NCBI GenBank assembly: GCA_025916675.1
Contig: CP098402.1
Coordinates: 181,205 to 245,204, forward strand
Reading direction: 5' to 3'
Origin: Phycisphaera sp.
GTDB taxonomy: Bacteria > Planctomycetota > Phycisphaerae > Phycisphaerales > UBA1924
Length of the DNA: 64,000 bases
Shown here: piece by piece, positions 1-8,284 of the stretch
Position numbering within the stretch: position 1 is the stretch's first letter
How the letters are laid out: every line of letters begins with the position of its first letter
Translations under genes and position numbers: made by a program
Notes under the pieces: generated by a model
What the model was told of the DNA's origin: nothing
The model's input: the letters and a program-made list of their open reading frames with translations, nothing else
Database searches by the model: none

Positions 1-273
1 ACGGGCGACGACAAGGCCATCATGGGCGTGGTCAAGATCGTCACAAATCCCTACGAGGATCCGTCCGACCCGGGCCTCAACGGCAAAGGCGAGATGAAGG
101 CGCCGCTGTTCGACGTGTCGGCCGGCAAGAAGGCCAAGACGCCCGTGACGCTCAAGGAGATCAAGGCCGACGATCGCTTCCAGGACTTCGAGCTCGTGCG
201 ACAGGCGAGGCTCAGCGTGCTGCCGGTGCCGGCCAAGCTCGAGAAGATCATCCGGCAGATGGCGGGCCTGTAG
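1..273 (+). CDS. EVE-domain protein, C-terminal part
   Basis: The reading frame is open from base 1, so the gene starts upstream of the window; only about 90 C-terminal residues are visible. They match the end of EVE-domain proteins: a strand VVKIVTNPYEDPSD, then PVTLKEIKADDRF, then the family-typical ELVRQARLSVLPV. EVE domains are PUA-related and bind modified bases in RNA or DNA; the ligand here cannot be told. The last 26 bases overlap the 3' end of the convergent ExbB-like gene. Confidence 0.8.
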   Translation, partial: TGDDKAIMGVVKIVTNPYEDPSDPGLNGKGEMKAPLFDVSAGKKAKTPVTLKEIKADDRFQDFELVRQARLSVLPVPAKLEKIIRQMAGL

Positions 274-895
274 GCTTCGTTTTGGCGGACCCTTCCATCG
301 CCGACGCGGCTAGGAGTTCCAGCCGAGTCAGCGCCCGATCGGCCAGCCCCTTGAAGATCGCGTAGGGGAAGAGCGCCGCGACGGCGATCGCCAGGCCGAA
401 GGCCGTGGTGTACAGCGCCTGAGCGATGCCGCCGGCCACCAGTCTCGGGTCGCTGTCGCCCGCCTCGCCGATGGCCGCGAAGCTCGTGATGATGCCCGTG
501 ACCGTTCCCAAGATGCCCAGCATCGGGGCCGCGGTGATGATGATGCTCAGCGTCCCCTGGAACCGTTCGACGGCGTACCGCTGGGCCTCAATCGCCTCGC
601 GGGACTGGGCCTCGCCGATGGGTTCGGTGACGTCCCCAGAGAGATCTCGCGCGAGCCGGGAGTACGGGTCTCGCCGCTCTGCTGTCGATTTGATGACGCC
701 GGCGAATTCACCCTGCCGCAGCTTGGCCGCCAGCTTGGAGGTGCGCGTGCGGACCGCCGGCCCGGTAAGCCTGGCCCAGAACAGCGATCGCTCGAACACC
801 ACCGTGAGCCCCAGCAGGCTGACCAGGGCCAGCGGCAGCATGACCCAGCCGCCGACGTCGAACCAATGCCTGATGGCGGTGAGAAGGGCTTCCAC
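248..895 (-). CDS. MotA/TolQ/ExbB proton channel family protein
   Basis: A protein of about 215 residues with an N-terminal membrane helix (VMLPLALVSLLGLTVVF), a cytoplasmic middle part, and two C-terminal helices with the family signature APMLGILGTVTGIITSF followed by ALYTTAFGLAIAVAALFPY. This class of channel uses ion flow to energise a partner of the ExbD/TolR type. I chose the GTG at 895 because a GGAG lies about 9 nt upstream; the longer frame to 1072 would run into ispA. No ExbD/TolR gene is adjacent, so the partner and the energised process are unknown. The 3' end overlaps the EVE gene. Confidence 0.85.
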   Translation of the reverse strand: MEALLTAIRHWFDVGGWVMLPLALVSLLGLTVVFERSLFWARLTGPAVRTRTSKLAAKLRQGEFAGVIKSTAERRDPYSRLARDLSGDVTEPIGEAQSREAIEAQRYAVERFQGTLSIIITAAPMLGILGTVTGIITSFAAIGEAGDSDPRLVAGGIAQALYTTAFGLAIAVAALFPYAIFKGLADRALTRLELLAASAMEGSAKTKPTGPPSAG

Positions 896-941
896 GCTGT
901 CGCTCCGGTGCCGAAGGGGTCGGGATCGTACCGTATGCCCC

Positions 942-1859
942 ATGACCGGCCAGCCCGCGCCCCAACTCGATGCCCTGGAAGCCCGCATGCAGTCGCGCGT
1001 GGCTGAGTTGGCGTCGCTGGTGGATGGTGAGTTGAGCGAGGTCATCGACGCCGTCTGCCAATCGGCACCCATGCACGAGGCGGCCCGCTACGCCGTCCTG
1101 GTCGGTGGCAAGCGGTTGCGCCCGGCCCTTACCCTCATGTCCGCCAGGGCCTGCGGCGGAGACACCAAGGCCGCCCTGCCCGCCGCCGTTGCGGTCGAAC
1201 TCGTCCACGCCTTCAGCCTCGTCCACGACGACATGCCCTGCATGGACGACGACGATCTGCGGCGGGGCAAGCCCACCCTGCACGTGCACGCGGACGAGGC
1301 CACCGCCCTGCTCGCCGGCGATTCCATGCTCAACGCGGCCTATTGGACGTTGGCGCATCGCGTGAGCGACCCCGCCCTCTCGGGCGTGCTCATCGGCGAA
1401 TTGGCCGACGCCAGCGCCCGGATGATCGACGGCCAGACCCTCGACTCGCTGGGCGGGTTCGATCAGAGCGTGTCGGATGATGAGGAGCGGTTGCGGCTGA
1501 TCCACCGCTGGAAAACGGGCGCGTTGCTCCGGGCAGCCTGCCGGATGGGCGCGATCAGCACGAAGGCCAGCGAGGCCAACCTCGATGCCATCACCCGATA
1601 CGCCGAGGCGGTGGGGTTGATGTTCCAGGTGGTCGACGACCTGATCGATGTCGAGCAATCGACCGAACAGGCGGGCAAGCGCACGGGTAAGGATGCCGAG
1701 GCCGGCAAGCTGACTTTTCCCGGCGTGCTGGGGGTCGAGGCATCGCGAGCCGAAGTCGCCAAATTGCTGAACGAGTGCCTGTCGGTGATCGAGCCGATGG
1801 GCGAGGGTGGTGGAGATCTGGCCGATCTGGCACGTGTGCTGGCCAGCCGAACGCGATGA
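942..1859 (+). CDS. ispA: Polyprenyl (farnesyl/geranylgeranyl) diphosphate synthase
   Basis: A 305-residue trans-prenyltransferase that condenses isopentenyl diphosphate with allylic diphosphates. The first Asp-rich motif is DDMPCMDDDD (residues 96-105) and the second is DDLIDVE near residue 230; GGKRLRP near residue 55 is the substrate-binding segment. The DDx4D form of the first motif is typical of bacterial IspA-type short-chain synthases, but product length cannot be read from sequence. The ATG at 942 gives the usual family length; the open frame extends upstream to 426 only as a shadow of the opposite gene. It sits 138 bp before dxs, a common isoprenoid pairing. Confidence 0.9.
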   Translation: MTGQPAPQLDALEARMQSRVAELASLVDGELSEVIDAVCQSAPMHEAARYAVLVGGKRLRPALTLMSARACGGDTKAALPAAVAVELVHAFSLVHDDMPCMDDDDLRRGKPTLHVHADEATALLAGDSMLNAAYWTLAHRVSDPALSGVLIGELADASARMIDGQTLDSLGGFDQSVSDDEERLRLIHRWKTGALLRAACRMGAISTKASEANLDAITRYAEAVGLMFQVVDDLIDVEQSTEQAGKRTGKDAEAGKLTFPGVLGVEASRAEVAKLLNECLSVIEPMGEGGGDLADLARVLASRTR

Positions 1860-1903
1860 GGCCGATGGGGTCGGGGTTCTCGGGCGGAGGGATCATCCTG
1901 ATA

Positions 1904-1945
1904 TTTTCAAGAATCATTGAAAACAATTGGGATTCCGCCTAAGAA
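1904..1945 (+). promoter_or_regulatory. Putative dxs promoter with AT-rich dyad over the -35
   Basis: In the 138-bp ispA-dxs gap, TTTTCAA (1904-1910) and TTGAAAA (1917-1923) form a perfect 7-bp inverted repeat with a 6-nt spacer. The right arm contains a -35-like TTGAAA (1917-1922), followed 17 nt later by a weaker -10-like TAAGAA (1940-1945). The dyad is AT-rich in a GC-rich region and is placed like a repressor or activator site. No T-run follows it, so it is unlikely to be a terminator. dxs then has its own GGAGG site. Confidence 0.45.
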
Positions 1946-1997
1946 ATAGGGTTGGGGGCCGCCTTTTGTCGGCCGGCACGGGATTTGGAGGATTCGC

Positions 1998-3965
1998 ATG
2001 GCACTACTGGACACGCTGACCGGCCCTGGAAGCCTGCGCGAGATGTCCATGGATCAGCTCGAGCAGCTGGCCGGCGAGATCCGGGCGGCCATCTGCGAGC
2101 AGGTCTCGCGCACCGGCGGCCACCTGGCACCCAACCTGGGCGTGGTCGAGCTGACCATCGCCATGCACCGCGTGTTCGATTTCGGCTGGGACCGCCTGCT
2201 GTTCGACGTCGGCCACCAGTGCTATCCCCACAAGCTGCTGACCGGCCGCCTGCCGCTCTTGAGCAAGCTGCGCACGCGCGAGGGCATGGGCGGCTTCCCC
2301 GAGCCCGACGAGAGCAAGTACGACCTCTTCCGCGTTGGCCACGCGGGAACCGGCATCTCCACCGCCGTGGGCATGGCTCGCGGCGACACGCTCAACGGCG
2401 AGGCGTACGACCCAAAGACCCGTAAAGATGGCCGCCGCGTCGTGACCCTGATCGGCGACTCGTCGATCGTCAACGGCGTCGCGATGGAGGGGCTCAACAA
2501 CGCCGGCACATTAAAACGACAAATGCTGGTCGTGCTCAACGACAACGGCATGTCCATCGCCGGCCCGCAGGGGGCGCTCGCCCAGCACTTCGATCGGGTG
2601 CGCGTCAGCCACACCTATACCGGGCTCAAGAAGAACGCCAAGGAGTTGCTCAAGGGCGTGCCCGGCGGCGAGGCCATCCGCGACGCCTACCACCGCATGG
2701 GCGAGGCCGCCAAGGCCATGGTCGGCGACGGTGCCCCCGAGAACACCTGGTTCGAGCACTTCGGTCTGCTCACCGTCGGCCCCATCGACGGCCACCACCT
2801 GCCCACGCTTATCGAGTTCCTCGAAACGGTCAAGGACCTCGATCGGCCGTGCGTGCTGCACGTCAAGACCGTCAAGGGCAAGGGCTTCGCGTTCGCCGAG
2901 GGCGACGCGCGGACGTTCCACTCGCCCCAGCCGTTCACCGCGAGCGAGGGGCAGGAGCTCGAATCCGAGGGCTGCAAGGTCGTCGTCAAGAGCGGCGGGC
3001 GCAGCTTCACCAGCGCGTTCGGCGATGCCCTGGTCGACCTGATGGAGCGCGACGAGTCGGTCGTCGCCTGCACCGCCGCCATGCCCGACGGCACCGGCAC
3101 GACGCCGGCGATGGAGAAGTTTCCCAGCCGAGTCTGGGACACGGGCATCTGCGAGAGCCACGCGCTCGACATGATGGCGGGCCTGGCCAAGACCGGATCC
3201 AAGCCCTTCTTCGCGGTGTACAGCACATTCCTGCAGCGGGCCTATGACCAGGCCTTCCAGGAGGCTTCGCTCCAGGGACTGCCGGTGCGGCTGTGCCTCG
3301 ATCGTGCTGGTTTGGTGGGCGGCGACGGAGCGGTGCATCACGGCTTTGCCGATGTCTCGCTCCTGCGCACGCTGCCCGACGCGGCCATCATGGCCGCCAT
3401 CGACGAGTCGAGCCTGATCGCCTCGCTCGAGTTCATGCGCGAGTACGACCGGGGGCTGTCGAGCGTGCGCTACCCGCGCGACGACGTGTCCGATCGGTTC
3501 GCTGATTCGTGCCCGCCATTCGAGCTCGGCAAGGCCCGACTCCTCACCGAGCCGAGCGAGAAACCCGACGCTGCCATCCTCGCCTTCGGCGTGCCGGCGC
3601 TCGCCGCGGTGCAAGCGGCCGAGGCGATGGCGGGCGACGCGAGCATCGCCGTCTACGACGCCCGCTTCGCCAAGCCCGTCGATCGCTCGCTCATCCGCGA
3701 GTTGGTCGAGGCCGGCGTGCCCATCCTGACCCTCGAAGAGCACACCCTGTTGGGCGGCTTCGGCAGCGCCGTGCTCGAAGCCATCGAAGAGATGGGCCTG
3801 AGGAACGCCGATGTCCGCCGTCACGGCATGCCCGACCGCTGGATCAAGCAGGACAGCCGCAAGGCGCAGCTGGCCGAGGTGGGGCTCGACGCGGCTGGCA
3901 TTGAGAAGCAGGTGCGGGCGCTGCTGGCTGTATCAAGCGGTGCGCCGGAAGGCGTCGAGGTCTGA
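1998..3965 (+). CDS. dxs: 1-deoxy-D-xylulose-5-phosphate synthase
   Basis: A 655-residue thiamine-diphosphate enzyme making DXP from pyruvate and glyceraldehyde-3-phosphate, the first step of the MEP pathway. It has the N-terminal GGHLAPNLGVVELTIAMH and DVGHQCYPHKLLTGR segments, a central transketolase part with the catalytic Glu in GICESHALDMMAGLA, and a C-terminal transketolase domain (EEHTLLGGFGSAV). The ThDP motif reads GDSSIVNG, so the usual GDG/GDA is GDS here. The start has GGAGG 7 nt upstream. ispA precedes it and dxr lies 35 kb away in the same window. Ends 10 bp before a convergent GC-dockerin gene. Confidence 0.95.
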   Translation: MALLDTLTGPGSLREMSMDQLEQLAGEIRAAICEQVSRTGGHLAPNLGVVELTIAMHRVFDFGWDRLLFDVGHQCYPHKLLTGRLPLLSKLRTREGMGGFPEPDESKYDLFRVGHAGTGISTAVGMARGDTLNGEAYDPKTRKDGRRVVTLIGDSSIVNGVAMEGLNNAGTLKRQMLVVLNDNGMSIAGPQGALAQHFDRVRVSHTYTGLKKNAKELLKGVPGGEAIRDAYHRMGEAAKAMVGDGAPENTWFEHFGLLTVGPIDGHHLPTLIEFLETVKDLDRPCVLHVKTVKGKGFAFAEGDARTFHSPQPFTASEGQELESEGCKVVVKSGGRSFTSAFGDALVDLMERDESVVACTAAMPDGTGTTPAMEKFPSRVWDTGICESHALDMMAGLAKTGSKPFFAVYSTFLQRAYDQAFQEASLQGLPVRLCLDRAGLVGGDGAVHHGFADVSLLRTLPDAAIMAAIDESSLIASLEFMREYDRGLSSVRYPRDDVSDRFADSCPPFELGKARLLTEPSEKPDAAILAFGVPALAAVQAAEAMAGDASIAVYDARFAKPVDRSLIRELVEAGVPILTLEEHTLLGGFGSAVLEAIEEMGLRNADVRRHGMPDRWIKQDSRKAQLAEVGLDAAGIEKQVRALLAVSSGAPEGVEV

Positions 3966-3975
3966 ATCAGGCCCC

Positions 3976-4596
3976 TTACGGACAGCCGGCATCGAACTCG
4001 TTCTGGAACGCGAGAAAATCGAATATGGTGAGTTCTTCGTCGCCGTCGAAGTCGGCAAGAAGGTCTCCCGCGTCGAACAGGTTCTGGAAGGCCAGGAAGT
4101 CGAATATGGTGAGTTCGTCATCGCCGTCGAGGTCAACCCGGCAGGTGTCGGGCCTCGTACCTCGAATGTACGCAAACCCGCCGCCCGCGCCGCCCCCGGT
4201 CCATCCCGTGAACTGGATGTCGATGTAGATGTCCTCGCTGACCAGGTGAACGACCAATGGGCCAACAAGCGTGATGACCGACGGTCGGGTAATCAGGCAC
4301 TCCCAGCAATCAAACACCAGCGAGCCGAGGTCGGCTGTGGTGCCCGCTGCCCAGCGGGTGTCCTCGGGGCTGAAGCTCTTTGTATAGCTGCTCTCGGTCA
4401 CGATGTTGAAGATGCCCTGCGTGTCCGCGCGCGTGATCCACACGGCGTCGGTCAGGCGATCCTGATTCTCAGGCAGCGTCCAGTCGGCACCGTCGGTCTT
4501 GCTGAACTCAACGTCGTACCCGGCCCAGATTTCCTGCGCCACGGCTGTTCCGGTGATGGTTCCGACTAGGGCAATCGTTGCGGCGCGCTTCATCAT
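3976..4596 (-). CDS. Small secreted protein with GC-type dockerin domain
   Basis: A 206-residue secreted protein. A signal peptide covers about residues 1-21 (MKRAATIALVGTITGTAVAQ). The middle part of about 120 residues is not recognised. The last 60 residues carry two Ca-binding dockerin-like loops (DLDGDDELTIFDFLAFQ and DFDGDEELTIFDFLAFQ), bracketed by a Cys just before the first loop and a Cys two residues from the end (DAGCP). The start ATG pair follows GAGAGG by about 8 nt. An unusually good promoter with two dyads lies upstream, so expression is probably regulated. Function unknown. Confidence 0.75.
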   Translation of the reverse strand: MMKRAATIALVGTITGTAVAQEIWAGYDVEFSKTDGADWTLPENQDRLTDAVWITRADTQGIFNIVTESSYTKSFSPEDTRWAAGTTADLGSLVFDCWECLITRPSVITLVGPLVVHLVSEDIYIDIQFTGWTGGGAGGGFAYIRGTRPDTCRVDLDGDDELTIFDFLAFQNLFDAGDLLADFDGDEELTIFDFLAFQNEFDAGCP

Positions 4597-4629
4597 GACC
4601 CCACCTCTCTGCTGGCAGTTCCCATTTAA

Positions 4630-4678
4630 TGATCCATGATCACTGTGAGCAGTATACCAGAATCCATTGGATTCCCAA
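4630..4678 (-). promoter_or_regulatory. Promoter of the small GC-dockerin gene with two dyads
   Basis: Read on the minus strand, TTGGGA (4678-4673), a 16-nt spacer and TATACT (4656-4651), preceded by TGG as an extended -10, form the best sigma-70-like promoter I see in the window. The spacer contains a perfect dyad GAATCC-ATT-GGATTC (4660-4674). A second dyad TGATC-CAT-GATCA (4630-4642) sits at the expected transcription start. These positions are typical of operator sites; the regulator is not identifiable. Confidence 0.6.
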
Positions 4679-4704
4679 GGAGATTTCGGTTGGGTTTTTC
4701 CAAT

Positions 4705-5142
4705 CTATGAAGCCGAATTTCCCGAATCTGGCTCGCCATCGGTGCTCGAACCCGGAGCATCGTTGTCGCTCGTCAGTTTCCAACCGCACTCCACGCACCG
4801 CCCCTGCCCGTCCACCTCGCCCGTGTGCCCGCACGCCGGGCAGCCCGGGTCGGGCATGGCGATGGCAAGGCGGCTGAGCGGTCGGGCAGTGAGGATGAGG
4901 GCGAGCCCCAAGATCGTGGCGGCGACGCCGGCGGCCATCATGTGGCTCTCGCCCACGCCCATGTGGGCGTTCCAGCCACGGGCGATGTCTGCCTGGCTGA
5001 GGCCGAACGCCAACCGGTTGAGGCACAGGTATACACCCCGGATGAGCATCGCGAGCCCCGCGAGGCGGAGCGTCCAGAGCGTGATCGACCGCATCAGCCG
5101 GACCCTGCTCGCAACGGCTGGTGGAGTGGTTTCGAGCCGCAT
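4705..5142 (-). CDS. Membrane protein with C-terminal zinc ribbon
   Basis: A 145-residue protein. Two hydrophobic segments (about LWTLRLAGLAMLIRGVYLCL and MMAAGVAATILGLALIL) are followed by a rubredoxin-like zinc ribbon CPACG...CVECGW near residues 105-125 and an acidic, disordered tail. Not assigned to a named family. The ATG at 5142 has no SD at normal spacing but has a TATGGT hexamer 5 nt upstream, which suggests a leaderless start. An overlapping frame (4640-5152) was not chosen, because only this frame shows coherent helices and paired CxxC motifs. Confidence 0.65.
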   Translation of the reverse strand: MRLETTPPAVASRVRLMRSITLWTLRLAGLAMLIRGVYLCLNRLAFGLSQADIARGWNAHMGVGESHMMAAGVAATILGLALILTARPLSRLAIAMPDPGCPACGHTGEVDGQGRCVECGWKLTSDNDAPGSSTDGEPDSGNSAS

Positions 5143-5147
5143 GGGAC

Positions 5148-5153
5148 ACCATA
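5148..5153 (-). promoter_or_regulatory. Putative -10 of leaderless transcript (TATGGT)
   Basis: TATGGT on the minus strand, 5 nt before the ATG at 5142, in a position that would put the transcription start at or next to the start codon. GCAACC lies exactly 17 nt upstream; the same hexamer at the same spacing occurs before the gene starting at 38905. Confidence 0.4.
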
Positions 5154-5337
5154 CCGGTCCTTCGATCGATGGTTGCGACCCGTCGGGGGGTAAGTGGCGC
5201 GAAACGAGCCTCTGGGAGGCGGCGTAGACGCCATCAGCACGCCGGCCGGACAGGGGACCGCTCGGGTTGTGTTGGGGTTCTTTGTTTTCCCTACCCTACG
5301 GGTCGCCAAGGGCCCACTGAATTCCGAGGAGTGGACC

Positions 5338-7521
5338 GTGAGCAATCTCACCAAGGTATCGAAGAGCGTTCGCCGGGGCGGCCTGGCGGCGATGATGATG
5401 GCGTGCGTGTGCGGCGGTGCCCTGAGCGTGACGGCCTCGGCCCAGGCCCAGGTCGCCGACCCGCTCCAGCAGTACGACGTGGTGAGCCATTTGGACAGCG
5501 GCCCGCTGGGCCTGCCCGGCGCCGGCCAGGGCGAGGAGGTCATCTTCAGCGCCACGCTGACCGCGCCCGGTGCGGGGTGGAGCCGCGTGCGGTTCGATGC
5601 CGAGTCGACGGTGCTGCCTGCCAACATGCGGCTGCGTATCACGAGCCTGAAGGACGAGCACGACCAGCACCTGACCAGCCACACCATCAAGCAGTGGAAG
5701 CACAAGACCGCCTACTTCAACGGCGACACGCTGCTGGTCGAGGTGCTGGCCCGTCCGGGCGATGGCGTCGGCCGCGTGGTGATCGACGGCCTGACCGCCG
5801 GCAGCGGCTTCACCCAGGGTGCCGGCTTTGACAGCATCTGTGGCCCGACCGATGACCGCATGCCTTCCGATGACGCACGCAACGCCCGGCTGCTGCCTGT
5901 TGGCTGCACGGCATGGCTCATCGACGACTGCGCCAAGTGCTTCATCACGGCCGGCCACTGCACGTTCAGCGCCGACGTGGTCGAGTTCAACGTGCCCATG
6001 AGCACCTCGACCGGCTCCATCGTGATGGCCGCACCCGAAGACCAGTATCCCGTCGACGACGACTCGATGCAGAGCAACGGCGGCCAGGGCATCGGCAACG
6101 ACTGGGCCTACTTCGGCGCCTTCCCCAACAGCGACACCGGCCTGACCGCCGGCCAGGCCCAGGGCGAGTTCTACCAACTCGCCATGGAAGCCCCCATCTC
6201 GACCGGTGACATCCGCATCACCGGCTACGGCACGACCGGCAGCGGCGTGCCCCGCGAGTGGAACCAGATCCAGAAGACCCACCTCGGGCCGTACGTCGCG
6301 AAGGACGGCTTTGGCATCTCGTACCAGACCGATACCAGCGGCGGCAACTCGGGCTCGCCCGTGCTCGACGAGACCACCGGCCTTGCCATCGGCGTCCACA
6401 CCCACGCGGGCTGCAGCACCACGTCGGGCAACAACGGGACGGCCATCGACCGTCCCGAGTTCCAGGATGCGCTCGCCAACCCGCTGGGCGTCTGCTGCCC
6501 GCCCATCCGCGGCATCGAGATTTCCGTCCCCGACCTGGACCTGGTCGATCCCGGCTCGCCGCAAAGCTTCGAGGTGACCATCATCGAGGTCGACGGCACG
6601 CTCGATCCCGGCTCGGCCGAGTTGTTCTACTCGGTCGAGGGCGGCGCGTTCCAGAGTGCGCCACTGGTCGCCGTTGGCGGCGACCAGTTCGAGGCCACGT
6701 TCCCGACGCTCGAGTGCGGCGAGGTCGTCGAGTACTACGTCCGCGCGACGTCGGATGGTCGCGAGACCATCGAGCCGTTCGGCGCCCCCACGACCGCCTT
6801 CGACGCGCTGGCGGCCACCGCCGTGATCACGACGGTCAACCAGGACTTCCAGAGCGCGCCCGGGTGGGCCATCAGCGGCGACGTGGCCGAGGGCGGCTGG
6901 GAGCTTGGCGAGCCCGATGGCTTCCGCGGCACCCCGGGGGCCGACTTCGATGGTTCGGGCAACGCCTACCTCACCGGCTCCGATCGCGGTATCGACCTGG
7001 ACGGCGGCCCCACCTCGCTGACCACCCCGGTGTTCGACCTCACCAGCGTGCCGGGCAACGCCGTTCTCAGCTACGCCCGGTGGTTCTCCAACGACGACCA
7101 GCGCGCCGGCGTTGCCGATGGCGATCGCCTGCTGATCGAGATCACCGACGACGCGGGAGCCCGCTGGGTGACCCTCGAGGAGGTCGACCACTCGATGGGC
7201 GGCGACGCGTGGTCCAACATGCGATGGACCCTGTCCGACCACATCAGCCTGACCGATCAGGTGCAGGTGCGATTCACCGTCTCGGACAGCCCCAACGACT
7301 CGGTGATGGAAGTCGCCATCGACGCGTTCATCATCGAGGGCCTCGAGTGTGGTGATTGCCGTGTCGACCTCGACGGCGACGGCAACCTGACCATCTTCGA
7401 CTTCCTGGCCTTCCAGAGCGCCTTCAGCTCGGGCGACCTCCTTGCCGACTTCGACGGCGACGGCAGCCTGACCCTGTTCGACTTCCTGGCGTTCCAAAGC
7501 GAATTCGACGCCGGCTGCTAA
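5338..7521 (+). CDS. Secreted trypsin-like serine protease with GC-type dockerin
   Basis: A 727-residue exoprotein. An N-terminal signal peptide ends about residue 36 (TASAQA). The S1 peptidase core has catalytic His in FITAGHC (H207), a likely Asp in GNDWAYFG (D255) and Ser in GGNSGSP (S338). A beta-sandwich-like region and a region resembling a jelly-roll/lectin-like module follow (residues ~400-650). The C-terminus carries two Ca loops (DLDGDGNLTIFDF, DFDGDGSLTLFDF) ending in DAGC. The GTG at 5338 was chosen because GAGGAG lies about 6 nt upstream and it begins directly at the signal peptide; the frame opens further upstream at 5194. Followed by a strong terminator. Probably exported for protein degradation; the dockerin's partner is unknown. 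Confidence 0.85.
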   Translation: MSNLTKVSKSVRRGGLAAMMMACVCGGALSVTASAQAQVADPLQQYDVVSHLDSGPLGLPGAGQGEEVIFSATLTAPGAGWSRVRFDAESTVLPANMRLRITSLKDEHDQHLTSHTIKQWKHKTAYFNGDTLLVEVLARPGDGVGRVVIDGLTAGSGFTQGAGFDSICGPTDDRMPSDDARNARLLPVGCTAWLIDDCAKCFITAGHCTFSADVVEFNVPMSTSTGSIVMAAPEDQYPVDDDSMQSNGGQGIGNDWAYFGAFPNSDTGLTAGQAQGEFYQLAMEAPISTGDIRITGYGTTGSGVPREWNQIQKTHLGPYVAKDGFGISYQTDTSGGNSGSPVLDETTGLAIGVHTHAGCSTTSGNNGTAIDRPEFQDALANPLGVCCPPIRGIEISVPDLDLVDPGSPQSFEVTIIEVDGTLDPGSAELFYSVEGGAFQSAPLVAVGGDQFEATFPTLECGEVVEYYVRATSDGRETIEPFGAPTTAFDALAATAVITTVNQDFQSAPGWAISGDVAEGGWELGEPDGFRGTPGADFDGSGNAYLTGSDRGIDLDGGPTSLTTPVFDLTSVPGNAVLSYARWFSNDDQRAGVADGDRLLIEITDDAGARWVTLEEVDHSMGGDAWSNMRWTLSDHISLTDQVQVRFTVSDSPNDSVMEVAIDAFIIEGLECGDCRVDLDGDGNLTIFDFLAFQSAFSSGDLLADFDGDGSLTLFDFLAFQSEFDAGC

Positions 7522-7557
7522 ACGCAACCGGCTTCAGCGGTGTCCCCTCCTTGGAGC

Positions 7558-7598
7558 AAACCGGGGTCGGCCTTGCGGTCGATCCCGGTTTGTGTTTT
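7558..7598 (+). terminator. Intrinsic terminator after the S1 protease
   Basis: A long stem, AAACCGGGGTCG pairing with CGATCCCGGTTT (7558-7569 with 7580-7591, one G-T pair), followed by GTGTTTT. It lies 37 nt after the protease stop codon and before the convergent MBL gene. Confidence 0.7.
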
Positions 7599-7600
7599 GG

Positions 7601-8278
7601 TTATCGGCGTACGAACGGGTTGTGCGACCGCTCCTGGGCCACCGTGGTCGTGGGGCCATGCCCCGGCAGGCACAGGCACGAGCCGTCGAGCGAGTAGATT
7701 TCGCGGCGGATGCTGTCGGCCAACTGATCGAAGTCGCCGCCGGGGAAGTCGGTCCGCCCGACGCTGCCGCTGAAGAGCGTGTCGCCCACGATGGCCAGCC
7801 GACCGCCGGGAGCGACGAACACGCAGCCGCCCGGGCTGTGGCCCGGCGTGTGCCGGACGGTCCAGGCCTCGTCGCCGATGGAGATCTCCTGGCCGTGCTG
7901 GAGCAGCCTCGTGGGCTCGGGCCCGCTGAACGGCGTGCCGAACGCGGCACTGAGATTCAGCGCCGGGTCGCTCGGCCAGTCTTTCTCGGCCTCGTGGATC
8001 AGCAGGGGCGTCCCCGCGAAGGCGTCCATGAAGTCGTTGAGGCCCAGGATGTGGTCGGCGTGAGCGTGGGTGAGCAGGACCGCCGTGACGCCCAGCCCGG
8101 CGTCCTTGACCTGGTCGATCACGGCCTTGGGTCCCAAGCCGGGGTCAACCACCCACGCGTTGGCGCCATCGGGCGTGTAGACGTACGTGTTGGACTCGAA
8201 GGGGCCCAGGCTGATCGTCCACAGGGCGGCACTGTTGCCTTGCTCGGGCACGAGTCCGGAAATATCGATGGGCTCCAT
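7601..8278 (-). CDS. MBL-fold metallo-hydrolase (glyoxalase II-like)
   Basis: A 225-residue metallo-beta-lactamase-fold hydrolase. The metal motif is LTHAHADH; further metal ligands lie in RHTPGHSPGG, VGDTLFSGSVGR and near the C-terminus in LCLPGHGP. The size and the SVGRTDFPGGD segment match the short glyoxalase II / YcbL-type group, hydrolases of thioesters such as S-lactoylglutathione; the substrate here is not known. The ATG at 8278 begins just before the first strand; a longer frame reaches 8320 without better support. A TACACT hexamer sits 6 nt before the ATG and no SD is present. Confidence 0.85.
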   Translation of the reverse strand: MEPIDISGLVPEQGNSAALWTISLGPFESNTYVYTPDGANAWVVDPGLGPKAVIDQVKDAGLGVTAVLLTHAHADHILGLNDFMDAFAGTPLLIHEAEKDWPSDPALNLSAAFGTPFSGPEPTRLLQHGQEISIGDEAWTVRHTPGHSPGGCVFVAPGGRLAIVGDTLFSGSVGRTDFPGGDFDQLADSIRREIYSLDGSCLCLPGHGPTTTVAQERSHNPFVRR

Positions 8279-8284
8279 AGGCCC

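Noticed and set aside
1904-1923. AT-rich inverted repeat as a terminator of ispA
   Set aside because: The stem is only 7 A/T-rich base pairs and no T-run follows on either strand; an operator overlapping a -35 fits better.
5296-7527. 743-codon minus-strand ORF opposite the S1 protease
   Set aside because: No recognisable domain; its composition (Val/Gly/Ala/Asp) mirrors the opposite gene, which has a clear triad, signal peptide and SD.
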